The notes: a model not told the origin generated them from the letters alone. A stretch of DNA of 64,000 nt from Ctenosaura bakeri (GCA_948474755.1 CAOLHI010001278.1:186001-250000), one strand, 5' to 3'. Positions 35,089 through 45,245 are shown, numbered from the stretch's first letter. Numbers and translations: made by a program.

Positions 35089-35094
35089 AATAAA
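35089..35094 (+). terminator. LTR polyadenylation signal
   Basis: AATAAA followed by a T-rich stretch; equivalent signals are found in the other two copies. Confidence 0.7.
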
Positions 35095-35374
35095 ACTATT
35101 ATTTTTACTATTTTAAAACCTTGTCTAACTGCTCTTCTGACCTGACGCTGTATACATAGGGTTAAAAGATCCCAGCTAAAGTTATCCTGCCTCTCGCCAG
35201 CTTAAGAGAGTGCCCGAGTTAATTTCCCCATCTTGTGCTTTTATTTGGTTATTTGGGTGTCCCTCCCGGGACCCCCACCATACAGGGTAACACCTAAACT
35301 TCAAAGCCCAGGATTCCATAGGATATTGAAGTGGAATAATAGCACTATAATAATGTTGTGCAGAAATGGCCATA

Positions 35375-36796
35375 GTTTCCAAGGTCTGAACAGGATATAC
35401 CTTGTTATGGATACTTGATGTTGAACTTGGATCTCTGACTTCTTAATCCTCAGAATGAACTGAGAAATCCTATTTCTGCTATTTTCAAATGGTTCATCGT
35501 GGCTACTGCAAGAAAACAAGAAGATTGCTTCAGTTTAGTTTTAAAGAATGTTTCTAATCTGCTTTTATTGGTTGTGCGTTGCTCCTGGGGACTTAAGTAG
35601 GCTGGGAGGTGATAAAGAGTGAAATAAACAAACAAATAAATGAAGAATGCGTGGTTGGTAGGGAAGATAGCAGAAGGACTGAATGGGCTGCAATTAATTA
35701 ATAAAGAACACAAAATTAAAATACAGCAAGAGAGAGAAAGAGATGGCTGCTATGTATGTTCCTCTGGTTACTCCCAGTGTTACTATAGAGCTTTAGTATC
35801 TGTTCCTGGTTCCAGCGCATATACTACCTTTCCTTAAGTCTCTCAGTCAGCCTGCTAATTCCCGGGATCCCATTTGTGTATATGCATATAGTATAAATTT
35901 ATTTTCCATCTTAAAAATGCTAGGAAACTGATGAATAGTATCTCCTTCCATCCATTGTGTATTACTAGTATGAAGAATCCTGAGGGGGAAAAAGAATGCA
36001 TACCACTTTATTTAATAACTCTGTTAATATTTTTGAACAATGTTTATATTCTTCTCCCTTCTCTGTATTCTTGGATTGTTAATCGACCTGCTAATTTCCT
36101 GTGCATTATTTGCATCTATAAATTGAGAGGAAAGCATGTTGCACATTTCTGTGTCTTAGAAGTTGTGCAATACAATCTCTCATCAGATGGACATCCGGCT
36201 CTGTTTAATGGGGTTTACACTATTACACTAAATATTTTTCTTTTGTTCCTAAATCTTTCTAAAGCAGATGGAAATCTAAAATAATGAAATCTCAACTAAC
36301 TAGGATTTTCTACCTCCTCTTTCTTTCCTTAAGGGTAGGGCAAATAAGCCTGTGGTCAGTTTTAATGCCTCTTAAGTCATCATAAACATATATAGCAAAA
36401 TTGGGTCCAAAATTTGCATTTAACTGCAGGTTGAAGTAATTGGATTATGAACCTCAAATGGTTCATCCCGGCCCATCTGGAATATCCCATCTGGAAGCTC
36501 TAAAATTAGACTAACAGATGTGCTGTGGTTTTTATGGGTTTGGTGCACATTAGGCTCTCAAGTGATGCTTTGGGAGTTTTGGACCACATATCTTCTTAGA
36601 AACAAGAAGACCACTGAGGTTTGCAGGATTCTTTCTGAGTGCCTTAAATGGAGCAGTGGATTGCCTCTCTTATGCTGGTTAACCAATGTGAGCATATGAA
36701 GAGCAAATTAAACATTACCTGAAGTCACTGCCTCTAGATTTTATTTGAGCTACATGCTTACTGGGTGGTTTAGGAAAAGGACTTCACACAGTAGTT
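35375..36796. other. No gene recognised
   Basis: Non-coding. The plus frame at 35931-36284 is 117 codons with hydrophobic stretches but no recognised family. Confidence 0.4.
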
Positions 36797-36984
36797 TTTG
36801 TTGTGTGCCTTCAAGTCATTTCTGACATACGGTGACCTTAAGGTGAACCTATTGTGTGGTTTTCTGGGGCTGAGAGTGTGTGATCTACCCAAGGTCACCC
36901 AGTTCATTTCTATGTCTGAGCAGGGAATTGAATCCTGGTCTCCAAGGTCATAGACCAAAGCTCAGACTACTACACCATGCTGCC
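36797..36984 (-). mobile_element. tRNA-derived SINE with BovB-like tail
   Basis: On the minus strand: tRNA-like head with B-box-like GGATTCAATTCCC, central CAGACATAGAAATGAAC and TGGGTGACCTTGGGTAG parts, and tail GTCACCGTATGTCAG then AAATGACTTGAAGGC. Sauria-type SINEs of squamates have this plan; the family name is inferred. Confidence 0.85.
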
Positions 36985-37882
36985 TTTTCACTTCAAACAG
37001 TATCTTACCTGAATTGGAAATAATGATACGTACCAAAGCAAATTGTATAGTGCTTGTGTATTTTAACAACCACTGCCATAACACAGTGATGTAAGACTTA
37101 GCTCTCAGCTCCTGACTATAGAGCTGCCTACTGCTTGTGACAGAGCCCTGACCAAAGTAATACCTCTAAGGCAGTATAATTCTGAATACACTAGCCATTG
37201 TCATGGTGTTGTGTTACCAGATCTTGGAAAGTTCCATCTTAAAAGTAATTCATTCCTGTTTCTTGCCACACGGTTTGAAATGTAGCACATGCAGTGATGA
37301 AACAGTAAGCTGTTGCATTATTTTTTGCACTGCTTATTTTTTTTAATATTATTATTTTCTAAAGTCTTTTTTTTTAGGGAAAAAAGGCTTTGGGACTGAT
37401 AAGAGAAAGTCATCAGACTTGAACAATTCTGTCAAAACTACAAAAATGCTTTTTTTAAAACTCGTTTTGAAATTATTACTTGTTACACTAACAAAACAAC
37501 CTCACTCTGACTTATTGCATTACATTTGAGATGTAAATATGTTACCACTTTATCCTTTCATAACTAGTTATAGGCAAGTACTTTGTTGGTAACTACCATA
37601 TTTGCTGGTTTATAGAACTCAGTTTTGTTGGGAATTAAAGTTTCCCAGGATGTTAGGCCTATTGGGAAATTCTATGGAAGCTAAAACTGTAAGGGATCAG
37701 CCTTTTCTTAGCAGAGTAGCAGAAAAAGCATTCCCAAATTTTGGTGTGGTTTTTCTGATCTGAAACTGACTAAGGGAACAAAACAAATGCATGTAGCTTC
37801 AGTTTATAAACTTTAGAAAAGTTTACTAATGGCTTCTATATTTACATATGCATTGGGGAACCTACATCCTAACTAGCTAATG
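36985..37882. other. No gene recognised
   Basis: AT-rich non-coding sequence, with a possible terminal fragment of the TATAAG-rich repeat near 37595-37620. Confidence 0.4.
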
Positions 37883-38162
37883 CAGAGCTTTCCAAACTTT
37901 TCCTGTTGATGACACGCTTTTTAGACATGCATCATTTCACAATACAGTAATTTCAGTTTTACTTGCAAACTGGAGGTTAAACTAACCCCTTATAAGAGAT
38001 ACAGACACATACATAAATAAAATGTATGGAGACACAACATATCTCATGAAAACCTTTTATATATTTTTTAAAATATATGATTTATAAATAATAACATACA
38101 TTTCCAAGATTGTAGGCGGCACACCTACTAACGTGTCACGGCACACTGTTTGGAAAGCCCTG
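37883..38162. mobile_element. hAT non-autonomous element
   Basis: 280 bp with TIRs CAGAGCTTTCCAAAC and GTTTGGAAAGCCCTG. The 8-bp flanks AGCTAATG (37875-37882) and AGTTAATG (38163-38170) match at 7 of 8 positions. The inner CGGCACACCTA and GTGTCACGGCACAC are typical of this widespread type. No transposase. Confidence 0.9.
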
Positions 38163-38170
38163 AGTTAATG

Positions 38171-38492
38171 AATAGTAGTAGCTTCATTCTTAATTCACCA
38201 TCTTCTGATGGAGATGGGAAGCATGGTTGGAGGGGAGGAAGAGGAAGCAAAAAATGGAGGATAAGAGACAGAGAGATCTGAGAAGGGGTCTCTTTCTTTT
38301 ATAAGACTGATGACCCAAGCAACAAACCTGGGTCACATGATCTGAGCACCTGAACATCAAAAGTATTTATGAGCATGCAATTAAATGACACAAAGGTGGA
38401 GCTTTGGCATGCAAAAGAGAAAGGAAACCCTATGCCAACTTGCTCTAAGAATAAGGGAGTGGGGAGAGAGAGAATGCTGGAATTTTTCCAAC
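38171..38492. other. No gene recognised
   Basis: Non-coding, purine-rich segment near 38215-38280; no repeat recognised. Confidence 0.4.
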
Positions 38493-38616
38493 AACTCCCC
38501 CCCCACAAAAGTACTGTTTGAAAATGGGGTGTGTTTTATATGCCTGTGTGTCTTATATACCAGCAAATAGTATTTCCCAGTGTATAAATGGGGTGTGTCT
38601 TATATGCCAGCAAAGA
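38493..38616. mobile_element. TATAAG-rich dispersed repeat, copy 2
   Basis: Shares TACTGTTTGAAAATGG, AGCAAATAGTATTT and CAGTGTATAAATGGGGTG with 12482-12634. Confidence 0.65.
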
Positions 38617-38619
38617 CAC

Positions 38620-39776
38620 CATGTACTTATATTAATTCTAACTTACAAACTCTGTTTCACTTCTTCCCCTCCCCATTCAAAATGCAAAACATTGCCACTT
38701 GCTTCAGCCATAAAGAGATATACACTACTCACATATGTGCTTTTCCGTGTCTCAGAGTAGTTAGTTAAAGAAAACAAAGCTGCTGTATGGTGTGAGCTCC
38801 TTCATTTCATTCCTAGGTCATGTCTAATGCTATCAACAGCTTTTGGCTTGCATGTTTATCCTTTTTTTGCTTCTTTCCATACCAAACACAATTAAGTATT
38901 AGTGCTGAATTGCCCCTTAATTGCAAATTCTTTAGTCAAATTCTGTCCAATGAGGATGGGTTGTGGCTGTTGACTATTAAAACAAGTTTCTATTATTTTC
39001 TCTTTATTTACATTTTTTCTCTTCAAACTAGGGCTTAAGATGAACACAAAAAGATGAAAGCATAAGAATTGTAATACCTGAACAAATTATAAAGAAATTA
39101 TAATATTAATTCAGCGTTGAATTAAAAACAAGTAAAAGTATAGCAAACAAGGCAAGTATAGCACCCACGCAATTCTGTTACTGTGCAATAGCAGGTTTTT
39201 TCCTATAACGGAAGGAAAATTTGTTTTTTGTTGGGGGAGTAAACTTTCCTCCCCCAGGAACAAAATCTGTACAAGTGAAAATTCATGCTAATTTTGACTT
39301 TGCACTGTTAGGTAAAGCTGTAAAACAGGAAGGTTGGCATTTGAATGAACTGGGTCTTTTATACAATACAGCACTTTGATACCTTTTTAATTGTGATGGC
39401 TGCATCCTATTAAATCCTGGGATTTCTAGTTCATTGAGCCACTATTAGGCTGAGAATTCTAAGCAGTCGTCCGTAACATGCAAGTCCTAGAACTGACTCC
39501 ATAGAATGCTGCAATTTTCTGTAAAACACAGCCATGCATGGCAGTACAAGAAGTTTTGAAATACTGGAAGAGAACCAGTTCTTCCTAAATGCACTAAAAA
39601 TACTTTGTCTATCCACACTAGACACGCTGTTGCTGAAACTGTGTATAACAGGAAATGTTTAAAAGACCAGACTAAAAGCTAGACTAGATTCATTATTCAC
39701 TGACATGCAAGATACCAGTTGCTACTGCTGGTCACTAATCCATGTATCTGGCTGTAGCTTTCTCAGGAAAGCTATA
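38620..39776. other. No gene recognised; old MITE-like remnant
   Basis: Around 39395-39520 the blocks AAATCCTGGGATTTCTAGTT and GGCTGAGAATTCTAAGC resemble the palindromic MITE family, much decayed. The rest is AT-rich. Confidence 0.4.
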
Positions 39777-39778
39777 TA

Positions 39779-40249
39779 CAATCGGCCCTCCACATTTGCA
39801 GGTTTGACTTTCACAGATTTGATTATTTGTGAGTTTTTTTGCCAAAGCCTGCCCCCACCTCCATCTCAGGCACTTTTTTTCCTAGGGAAACCTTCCCTCT
39901 TGGCAGCTTCAATCAGCCTACACAGCCCTTTAAAAACCCACCTCTGGCCCTTCTCCTCCACTAGCTGCTGCCTAGTCAGCTTAGTATGGCTCACAGCCCA
40001 ATTTCTCAGCACCACAAACCCTCTCCTGATGTCCCACACACCCAGCAAAGCAGATGGGTGTGAGAGAGGAAGTATAGGGCCACTATGCCAATCCTCTCCT
40101 CTTTTCTTTCTTTTTCCTGACCTGGTTTGAACCCCGGATGTCCATTCTCCCCACCATGCCTCAGCCCCCTTTCCACAGAAAGTTTGTGATTTTTCCACTT
40201 TTGTGAGGGTCCTGTGCCCCTAACCCTAGTGAATGTGGATGGTCAACTG
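39779..40249. mobile_element. Tigger/mariner-type non-autonomous element
   Basis: 471 bp. The left end CAATCGGCCCTCCACATT is mirrored at the right by AATGTGGATGGTCAACTG, with TA on both sides (39777-39778 and 40250-40251). TIR style and TA duplication fit TcMar/Tigger. The opposing 141- and 110-codon frames inside it look accidental. Confidence 0.8.
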
Positions 40250-40278
40250 TAGATAGATTTACTTTAATATTTACATAC

Positions 40279-40918
40279 CAGCATGAGATAGTAGTTTGAA
40301 TGTTGGCCTAGAACTCTGGGAGACAAGGGTCTGAAACCTTGATCAGCCATGGAAACCAACAGGGTGATCTTAGGTAAGTCATGGGCCCTTTTTGCATGGC
40401 ATTTTTGATGCAAAAGGGCCCCTCAAGTGTTGCGCACATGTGAGGAGCGGTCCACATGACACAGTCACATTTATGCGACACTCAAGGGCCTGGCAAGGAC
40501 TGCTCATGCATTTTTCATTTTTGGCTTGAAGCCGAAAATGGTGCAAGGTCGTGCACTGCTCCGGGGCCCCACACACACTTACCTTGCCCGTGGAGCCTCG
40601 GGAACTGGGCCGGTCATGCTTCCTGTCCACTGCAGCCTGGGAAGGTCCCAGGCTGCACTGTGAAAGGAAGAGGCGGGGCTCTTGCGCAAGCAGGAAGCTC
40701 GTGCAGAGCCAAAGGACTCCGTACTCGAGAGCCTCTCTCTGGAGGCTGCTTGCATGAGCACCGCACCCCAGTGCTGAGAAAAGCTGAGTTGAAGAAAAGC
40801 CCGTATTGTCTCAGCCTCAGAAGAAGGCCATGACAAACCACCTCTGCATCAATTTTGCCAAGAAAACTGCATGATAGGGTCCTTATAGGGTGGATTCAAT
40901 TAAACAACAACAAATTTA
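40279..40918 (+). mobile_element. tRNA-derived SINE split by a GC-rich TIR element
   Basis: First part 40279-40382 (ATAGTAGTTTGAATGTTGGC, CAGCCATGGAAACC, GGTGATCTTAGGTAAGTC). The second part, 40803-40918 (TGTCTCAGCCTCAGAAG, CAAACCACCTCTG, GCCAAGAAAACTG, tail AACAACAACAAA), continues the same SINE order. The block between is a later insertion. Confidence 0.85.
40383..40802 (-). mobile_element. GC-rich TIR element with splice-donor motif (N1)
   Basis: 420 bp, GC- and CpG-rich. It starts GGGCCCTTTTTGCAT, which folds back on ATGCAAAAGGGCCC at 40409-40422, and ends GAAAAGCCC. The minus strand carries AAGGTAAGT at 40577-40585. Sequence around the donor is related to 54560-54620. Target duplication not clear. 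Confidence 0.65.
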
Positions 40919-40919
40919 C

Positions 40920-41675
40920 ACAAGCCAGTTTGTCAAGCCTTGGAGAGAAAATACTAACCTTTAGCTTGTATCACATACAGCTGGATGATAATTTTGGGAG
41001 CAATGATTTTCAGATGCTTCCTGGAGGCTCAAATCTAAACTCAAATGATTAGTTTAAAATGTGACTCAGGAATAATGCTGTCTCAGCATTTGCTCAGAGG
41101 AAACTGTCTTGTGACATTTTGAAACTTTTCCTAATGGAAATTATCCTGGAAAACATCCACTGATTTCACATGAACAGAGATCAAGATTATGCACGTCTGT
41201 AGTTGTTAAGACTCCTTGAACCATCATTTCCTTCTGCAAGTCTAAACATCATGTTTCATTCCCAGTCCCGAATCCTGCTTTCTATTAATGGTCTTTTGCA
41301 GCAAAACAGACTTTTAAGTAAACATCTAATTTAAAACCAAATGGGTTGTTACAGTTTTGCTTTCAATGTGCATTTAAAATGGTTATGCTCTGAACCGGTA
41401 GTTACAATTTCTGTTTATATTAAGCTGAGATTGGCAGATTGTTACATTTAATTTAAGGGATGGAGTGGGGATTTTTGGATAAACATCTGCCAAGGATGGG
41501 TTTATTTTAATTTATTCTGTCTCTGCTGGGCAGGAGAGAGGAAGGATCTAGACTGGATTTGCATAGATTTGGAAAAGATGCTTCCACTTTGAGAAGAAGC
41601 TACAGGGTGGAACTCTATTATGGTAGGGGGTGTCAGGCTAGTTATAGGATCATTTAGGACTGGGGGCCCTGACTC
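40920..41675. other. No gene recognised
   Basis: Single-copy-looking AT-rich sequence. The segment 41300-41480 is complex and could be conserved, but this cannot be judged here. Confidence 0.35.
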
Positions 41676-41678
41676 TCA

Positions 41679-41880
41679 GGCCATTTCCGCACTACAGTGT
41701 TAAACTGCTGCTATTCCACTTTCAATGCCCTGTGGAATTCTGGGGTTTGTAGTTTACTGAGACCAAAGAGCTCTCTGGCTGAGAATTTGAAGTGCCCTTC
41801 CCTAAACTACAAACCCCAGAATTCAATAGGAGGTTGATAGTGGAATAGCAGCACTTTAACACTGTAGTGCGGAAATGGCC
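41679..41880. mobile_element. Palindromic MITE
   Basis: Full copy, TIR GGCCATTTCCGCACTACA, exact 3-bp duplication TCA (41676-41678 and 41881-41883). Confidence 0.93.
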
Positions 41881-42161
41881 TCAGTGACACAGAAACGAAA
41901 TGACTCCACTGGCAGCCAGAAGGGCTATGACACATCTTCCCAAGGACAACTGTGACATCAGAAGAAAATCAGTCAGTGCAAATAGGGAAGATACCCAATA
42001 ATGATTGTTCATGCAGTGGGAACAACAAGAGCTCACTCCCACTACCACAGAGTGGAAGCCAATGGGATTTAATGCGGAGGTGAATCTGTGTTGGGCTTCA
42101 CTTTGAACTTTAAAGGAGGAATCCAAAGTGCAGAACCCTATCACCAAAATGCTTAGACTGA

Positions 42162-42560
42162 GGCCTTTTCTGCACTATGCTATGATCCTGTGACCTCCCT
42201 GCATCATCCCAGCAGTGCCATTGCCGGGATGGAAGTAGGACCTGAATGCTCCCCTCTGCACCTGGCCAGCTGCTGGTAGATGAGTAGTGTTTGAGAAATG
42301 CTCCTTCCTTTTGCAGTGCAGCTGGCCTCTTCGTGTGCTGCACTGAAGAAGGAAGTGCTGGATAACACTTCTCCCTTTCCCGCATGCCTGCAGCCAATGT
42401 GATCATTGTACAAAGGGAGGCCATTACAGGATTTTCCCCCCAGTAATGGTATATGGCATGATTGCGACATCTGGGAACACAAAGACAATGTCGTGCGATG
42501 GCAGCAATGCATCTGTATGCCAGGATGCTCCTGTCCTGTGCTGGAAGCCTGCCACAGCTT
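42162..42560. mobile_element. GC-rich TIR element, left end only (N2)
   Basis: Left end GGCCTTTTCTGCACTATGC has the shared terminus, followed by moderately GC-rich sequence with CAGGATGCTCCTGTC. No mirrored right end was found before the CR1; the right boundary is arbitrary. A GCGAAAAGGGCC end at about 44165-44176 could be its other end if the CR1 and LTR-like block between were inserted into it. Confidence 0.4.
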
Positions 42561-42705
42561 CATAGCTATTTAATCAACAGGAACTAGCAAACAGCATTTG
42601 TTTCAGCAGTTCAAAAGCAGTCCAGAGCTACTGAATTTGAATCTACCAAGAGTTCAGGGAGAAAGTGTCCATGAGCAGAATCTATAGATAGATGAAGGGA
42701 ATGCT

Positions 42706-43785
42706 GTGGATGTAGCATATCTCGATTTCAGTAAGGCCTTTGACAAAGTTCCCCATGACATTCTTGCATCGAAGCTAGTAAAATGTGGGCTAGACAGGGC
42801 TACTGTTAATTGGATATGTAATTGGTTGACCGACCGAACCCAACGGGTGATCACGGATGGCTGCTTTTCATCCTGGAGAGAAGTGACTAGTGGGGTGCCA
42901 CAAGGTTCTGTCCTGGGCCCAGTGCTGTTCAATATTTTTATCAATGACTTAGATGAAGGAATAGAGGGCATGCTCATCAAATTTGCAGATGACACCAAAT
43001 TGGGAGGGGTTGCTAATATGCCAGAGGACAGGATCAAAATTCAAAATGACCTGGATAGATTGGAGAGCTGGGCCAGGGCGAACAAAATGAAATTCAACAG
43101 AGAGAAATGTAAGGTCCTACACTTAGGCAGAAATAATGGAATACAGAAATATAGGATGGGGGACACGTGGCTGGATAGCAGTACGTGTGAAAGGGATCTA
43201 GGAGTCTTCATAGACCACAAGCTGAACATGAGTCAGCAGTGTGATGCGGCAGCCAAGAAAGCCAATGCAATTCTCGGCTGCATCAACAGGAGTATGGTGT
43301 CTAGATCGAGGGAGGTACTGGTACCACTCTACTCTGCTTTGGTTAGACCCCATCTTGAATACTGTGTCCAGTTCTGGGCACCCCAATTCAAGAAGGATAT
43401 TGACAAGCTGGAGCAAGTCCAGAGGAGGGTGACCAAAATGGTGAGAGGCCTGGAAAACATGCCCTATGAGGATAGACTGAGAGAGCTGGGTATGTTTAGT
43501 CTGCAGAAAAGGAGGTTAAGAGGGGACATGATAGCCATGTTTAAATATTTGAAGGGATGCCACGTAGAGGAAGGAGGGGGCTTGTTTTCTGCTGCTCCAG
43601 AAACCAGGACAAGGAGCAATGGATTCAAGCTGCAGGAAAGGAGATTCCACCTGAACCTCAGGAAGAACTTCCTGACAGTCAGGGCTGTCCGGCAGTGGAA
43701 TCTGCTGCCTCGGAGAGTAGTGGAGTCTCCTACCTTGGAGGTTTTTAAGCAGAGGCTTGATGGCCATCTGTCGGGAGTGCTTTGA
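42706..43785 (+). CDS. CR1 reverse transcriptase, C-terminal part of ORF2
   Basis: 359 codons without a stop; the first codon given is GTG, and the real protein would begin far upstream in the missing part. Seen: [13 protein letters not shown] at residues 5-17 (first catalytic Asp region), [11 protein letters not shown] at 62-72, and the catalytic FADD at 93-96, followed by the thumb and C-terminal region ending in LDGHLSGVL. These are the LINE/CR1 RT fingers-palm motifs. The apurinic endonuclease domain expected N-terminally is absent, so the copy cannot retrotranspose by itself. The intact frame suggests a fairly recent insertion relative to the decayed CR1 pieces at 21566 and 57869. No host function is implied. 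Confidence 0.93.
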   Translation: MDVAYLDFSKAFDKVPHDILASKLVKCGLDRATVNWICNWLTDRTQRVITDGCFSSWREVTSGVPQGSVLGPVLFNIFINDLDEGIEGMLIKFADDTKLGGVANMPEDRIKIQNDLDRLESWARANKMKFNREKCKVLHLGRNNGIQKYRMGDTWLDSSTCERDLGVFIDHKLNMSQQCDAAAKKANAILGCINRSMVSRSREVLVPLYSALVRPHLEYCVQFWAPQFKKDIDKLEQVQRRVTKMVRGLENMPYEDRLRELGMFSLQKRRLRGDMIAMFKYLKGCHVEEGGGLFSAAPETRTRSNGFKLQERRFHLNLRKNFLTVRAVRQWNLLPRRVVESPTLEVFKQRLDGHLSGVL

Positions 43786-43849
43786 GGGTGTTCCTGCATG
43801 ACAGGGAGTTGGACTGGATGGCCCGTGTGGTCTCTTCCAACTCTACATT

Positions 43850-43878
43850 TCTATGATTCTATGATTCTATGATTCTAT
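43850..43878. repeat. CR1 terminal octamer array
   Basis: ATTCTATG-type units repeated about three and a half times at the CR1 3' end. Confidence 0.95.
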
Positions 43879-43880
43879 AG

Positions 43881-44150
43881 TCCAGGCAGAGCTCCAAGGT
43901 CCAAAGAACACGAGCACAGAATGCAGGAGTCAGCAAGGCTGTCACCACCAATGGAGTCAATAGATTCCAGCAGCTTTCTGCCATCCTGATCTCTGCTTAT
44001 ATAGCCTCAGCATCCTGGCCAGCTCTGGCCTCATTAACAAGCTCTTCATTTTCCACCTACACTGGCTGCCATAAGTACTGTCCCCCTCATGTCTCTAGGG
44101 TGTAGCTGTTGGGAAGAGTCGTGTCTGGATCCTGGGGTAGAAGCATGACA
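43881..44150 (-). mobile_element. Possible LTR fragment
   Basis: On the minus strand it opens TGTCATGCTTC, like the insertion at 21943, and has a TATA box GGCTATATAAGC at about 43996-44007. It abuts the CR1 octamer array. No opposite end or duplication is clear, so LTR identity is tentative. Confidence 0.4.
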
Positions 44151-44381
44151 GGAACCATTGTGCGAAAAGGGCCTTTTACTCAGAGTGGGTTCACTCTACT
44201 GGTGGCAGCTTGGGAATAGAACCTACACTCTTACTAGTGGGTTGCCCCTGGCAGGTTCTGAAACTGGGATGGTACATGTAGGTGCTAGCCTCATAAAATA
44301 AATCAACAGATACATTCCTGAATGTAGCTGCCTGTTTCCGCTGTCACAAAGGAAGTGAGGCTTCCTTAGTCTTTGTTGTTG
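44151..44381. other. No gene recognised
   Basis: Short non-coding interval. GTGCGAAAAGGGCC at about 44163-44176 resembles the right end of a GC-rich TIR element. Confidence 0.4.
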
Positions 44382-44796
44382 TGGTTTCGCCCTACATTGT
44401 TATAGTGCTATTATTCCACTTTCAACATCCTGTGGAATCTAGGCTTTTCAGTTTAAAGAGGGGCATCTAGAATTCTCAGCCAGAGAATTGACCTCAGTAG
44501 CAATAGCATGTGTATTTCTATAGCACTTATCAGCTAAGTGCTGTCTAAGCAGTTTACAATGTGTTAGCTAATTGCCCCGAACAAGCTGGGTACTCATTTT
44601 ACTGACCTGCGGAAGGATGGAAGGCTGAGTGAACCTGGAGCCTGGAAGGATTGAACTTACAACCTTGTGGCTATAGTACTGGCATTTAAACACTCTGCCA
44701 CCAGGACTTCCCTCCCAGGAAACTACAAACTCCAGAATTCCACAGAATGTTCAAAGTGGAATAATAGCACTATAACAGTGTAGGGTGGAAATGGCC
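44382..44796. mobile_element. Palindromic MITE split by a SINE
   Basis: Left piece 44382-44499 (TCGCCCTACATTGTTATAG to GAATTGACCTCAGTA); right piece 44720-44796 (AAACTACAAACTCCAGAATT to GGTGGAAATGGCC). Joined in order they give one MITE. The left terminus is degraded. Confidence 0.85.
44500..44719 (-). mobile_element. tRNA-derived SINE of a second type, inside the MITE
   Basis: On the minus strand: A-box-like TGGCAGAGTGTTTAA, B-box-like GGTTGTAAGTTCAATCC, then GAGCCTGGAAGG-derived and AAAATGAGTACCC blocks, ending with GTGCTATAGAAATA. This 3' end differs from the BovB-tailed SINEs and resembles the remnant at 5536-5580, so another LINE partner is likely. Confidence 0.75.
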
Positions 44797-44799
44797 ATT

Positions 44800-44985
44800 G
44801 TTACGTGACTTCAAGTAATTTCTAACTTACGGTGACCCTAAGGTGGACCTATCATGGGGTTTTCTGGGACTGAGTGTGTGTGATGCACCCGCAGTCACCC
44901 AATTCCCCAGTGAGCAGCGAATTGAACCCTGATTGCCAGGGTCATAGCCTAATACTCAAATCACTACACCACAACTTGCTCAGTT
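44800..44985 (-). mobile_element. tRNA-derived SINE with BovB-like tail
   Basis: Minus-strand order: tRNA-like head ending AGGGTTCAATTCGCTG, then the TGGGTGAC-type centre, then the tail ACGGTGACCCTAAG-complement and GACTTCAAG-complement. It lies directly against the MITE end at 44796. Confidence 0.8.
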
Positions 44986-45137
44986 GTGTGGGTTTGCGTT
45001 CCATAGCAGTAAGGACCAAGTCATTTCCAACTGCCATAGGTTACAGAACAAGAGGGAGAAAGCGAAAAGGTCAGAATGAGGAAGGGAGTATAAGTCAATA
45101 TATGTAAAGTTGTTAGGTGAGATAAGAGACAGGGATC

Positions 45138-45244
45138 TTGTTCCTTTAATGGTTGTGTGGAAGGGAGAATTTCAGCAGATGCTGTTCAAGTGACAAACAA
45201 CACCTGCTGAAATGCCATCTTCTATACAACCATTAAAGGGACAG
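45138..45244. repeat. Long imperfect palindrome
   Basis: Left arm 45138-45184 (CCTTTAATGGTTGTGTGGAA, AATTTCAGCAG) is the inverse of right arm 45199-45244 (CTGCTGAAATG, ACAACCATTAAAGG), with a loop of about 14 bases. A hairpin-type MITE is likely; no target duplication identified. Confidence 0.85.
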
Positions 45245-45245
45245 G

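Larger units (their letters stand above)
34388..35292 (+). mobile_element. Solo LTR, family L, copy 3 (best preserved)
   Basis: 905 bp with TGTTACC and GGTAACA ends and exact 4-bp duplication CCTA (34384-34387 and 35293-35296). A TATA box TATAAAAA lies at 34822-34829 and AATAAA at 35089-35094, giving an ordinary U3-R-U5 order. It matches the minus-strand copies at 14676-15571 and 10367-11271. No internal region remains and no protein is encoded. The class is inferred from the 4-bp duplication only. Confidence 0.92.
34348..35371. mobile_element. Palindromic MITE split by a solo LTR
   Basis: Left piece 34348-34387 (GGCCATTTCTGCACTGCACT, with an internal deletion to AAATGCCCCTCCCTA). The right piece from 35293 runs to 35371. 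The outer 3-bp duplication ATA is exact (34345-34347 and 35372-35374). The LTR at 34388-35292 duplicates the MITE bases CCTA. Confidence 0.92.
42670..43880 (+). mobile_element. CR1 LINE, 5'-truncated 3' end
   Basis: Contains the open reverse-transcriptase frame at 42706-43785, a short 3' UTR (GGAGTTGGACTGGATGGCC) and the octamer array ATTCTATG that ends CR1 elements (43850-43878). 5' truncation with an octamer tail and no A-tail is normal for CR1. Confidence 0.95.

Noticed and set aside
36797..36984. tRNA gene suggested by A- and B-box-like motifs
   Set aside because: The motifs belong to SINE heads; no cloverleaf acceptor stem is preserved and the SINE body follows. The same applies to the SINEs at 59083 and 63184.
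39705..40198. Opposing frames of 141 and 110 codons
   Set aside because: They lie in a Tigger-like non-autonomous element whose ends and TA duplication explain the sequence.
42706..43785. Host protein-coding gene
   Set aside because: The frame is a CR1 reverse transcriptase with the CR1 3' UTR and octamer array.
43850..43878. Independent minisatellite
   Set aside because: It is the normal octamer end of CR1, not a separate repeat.
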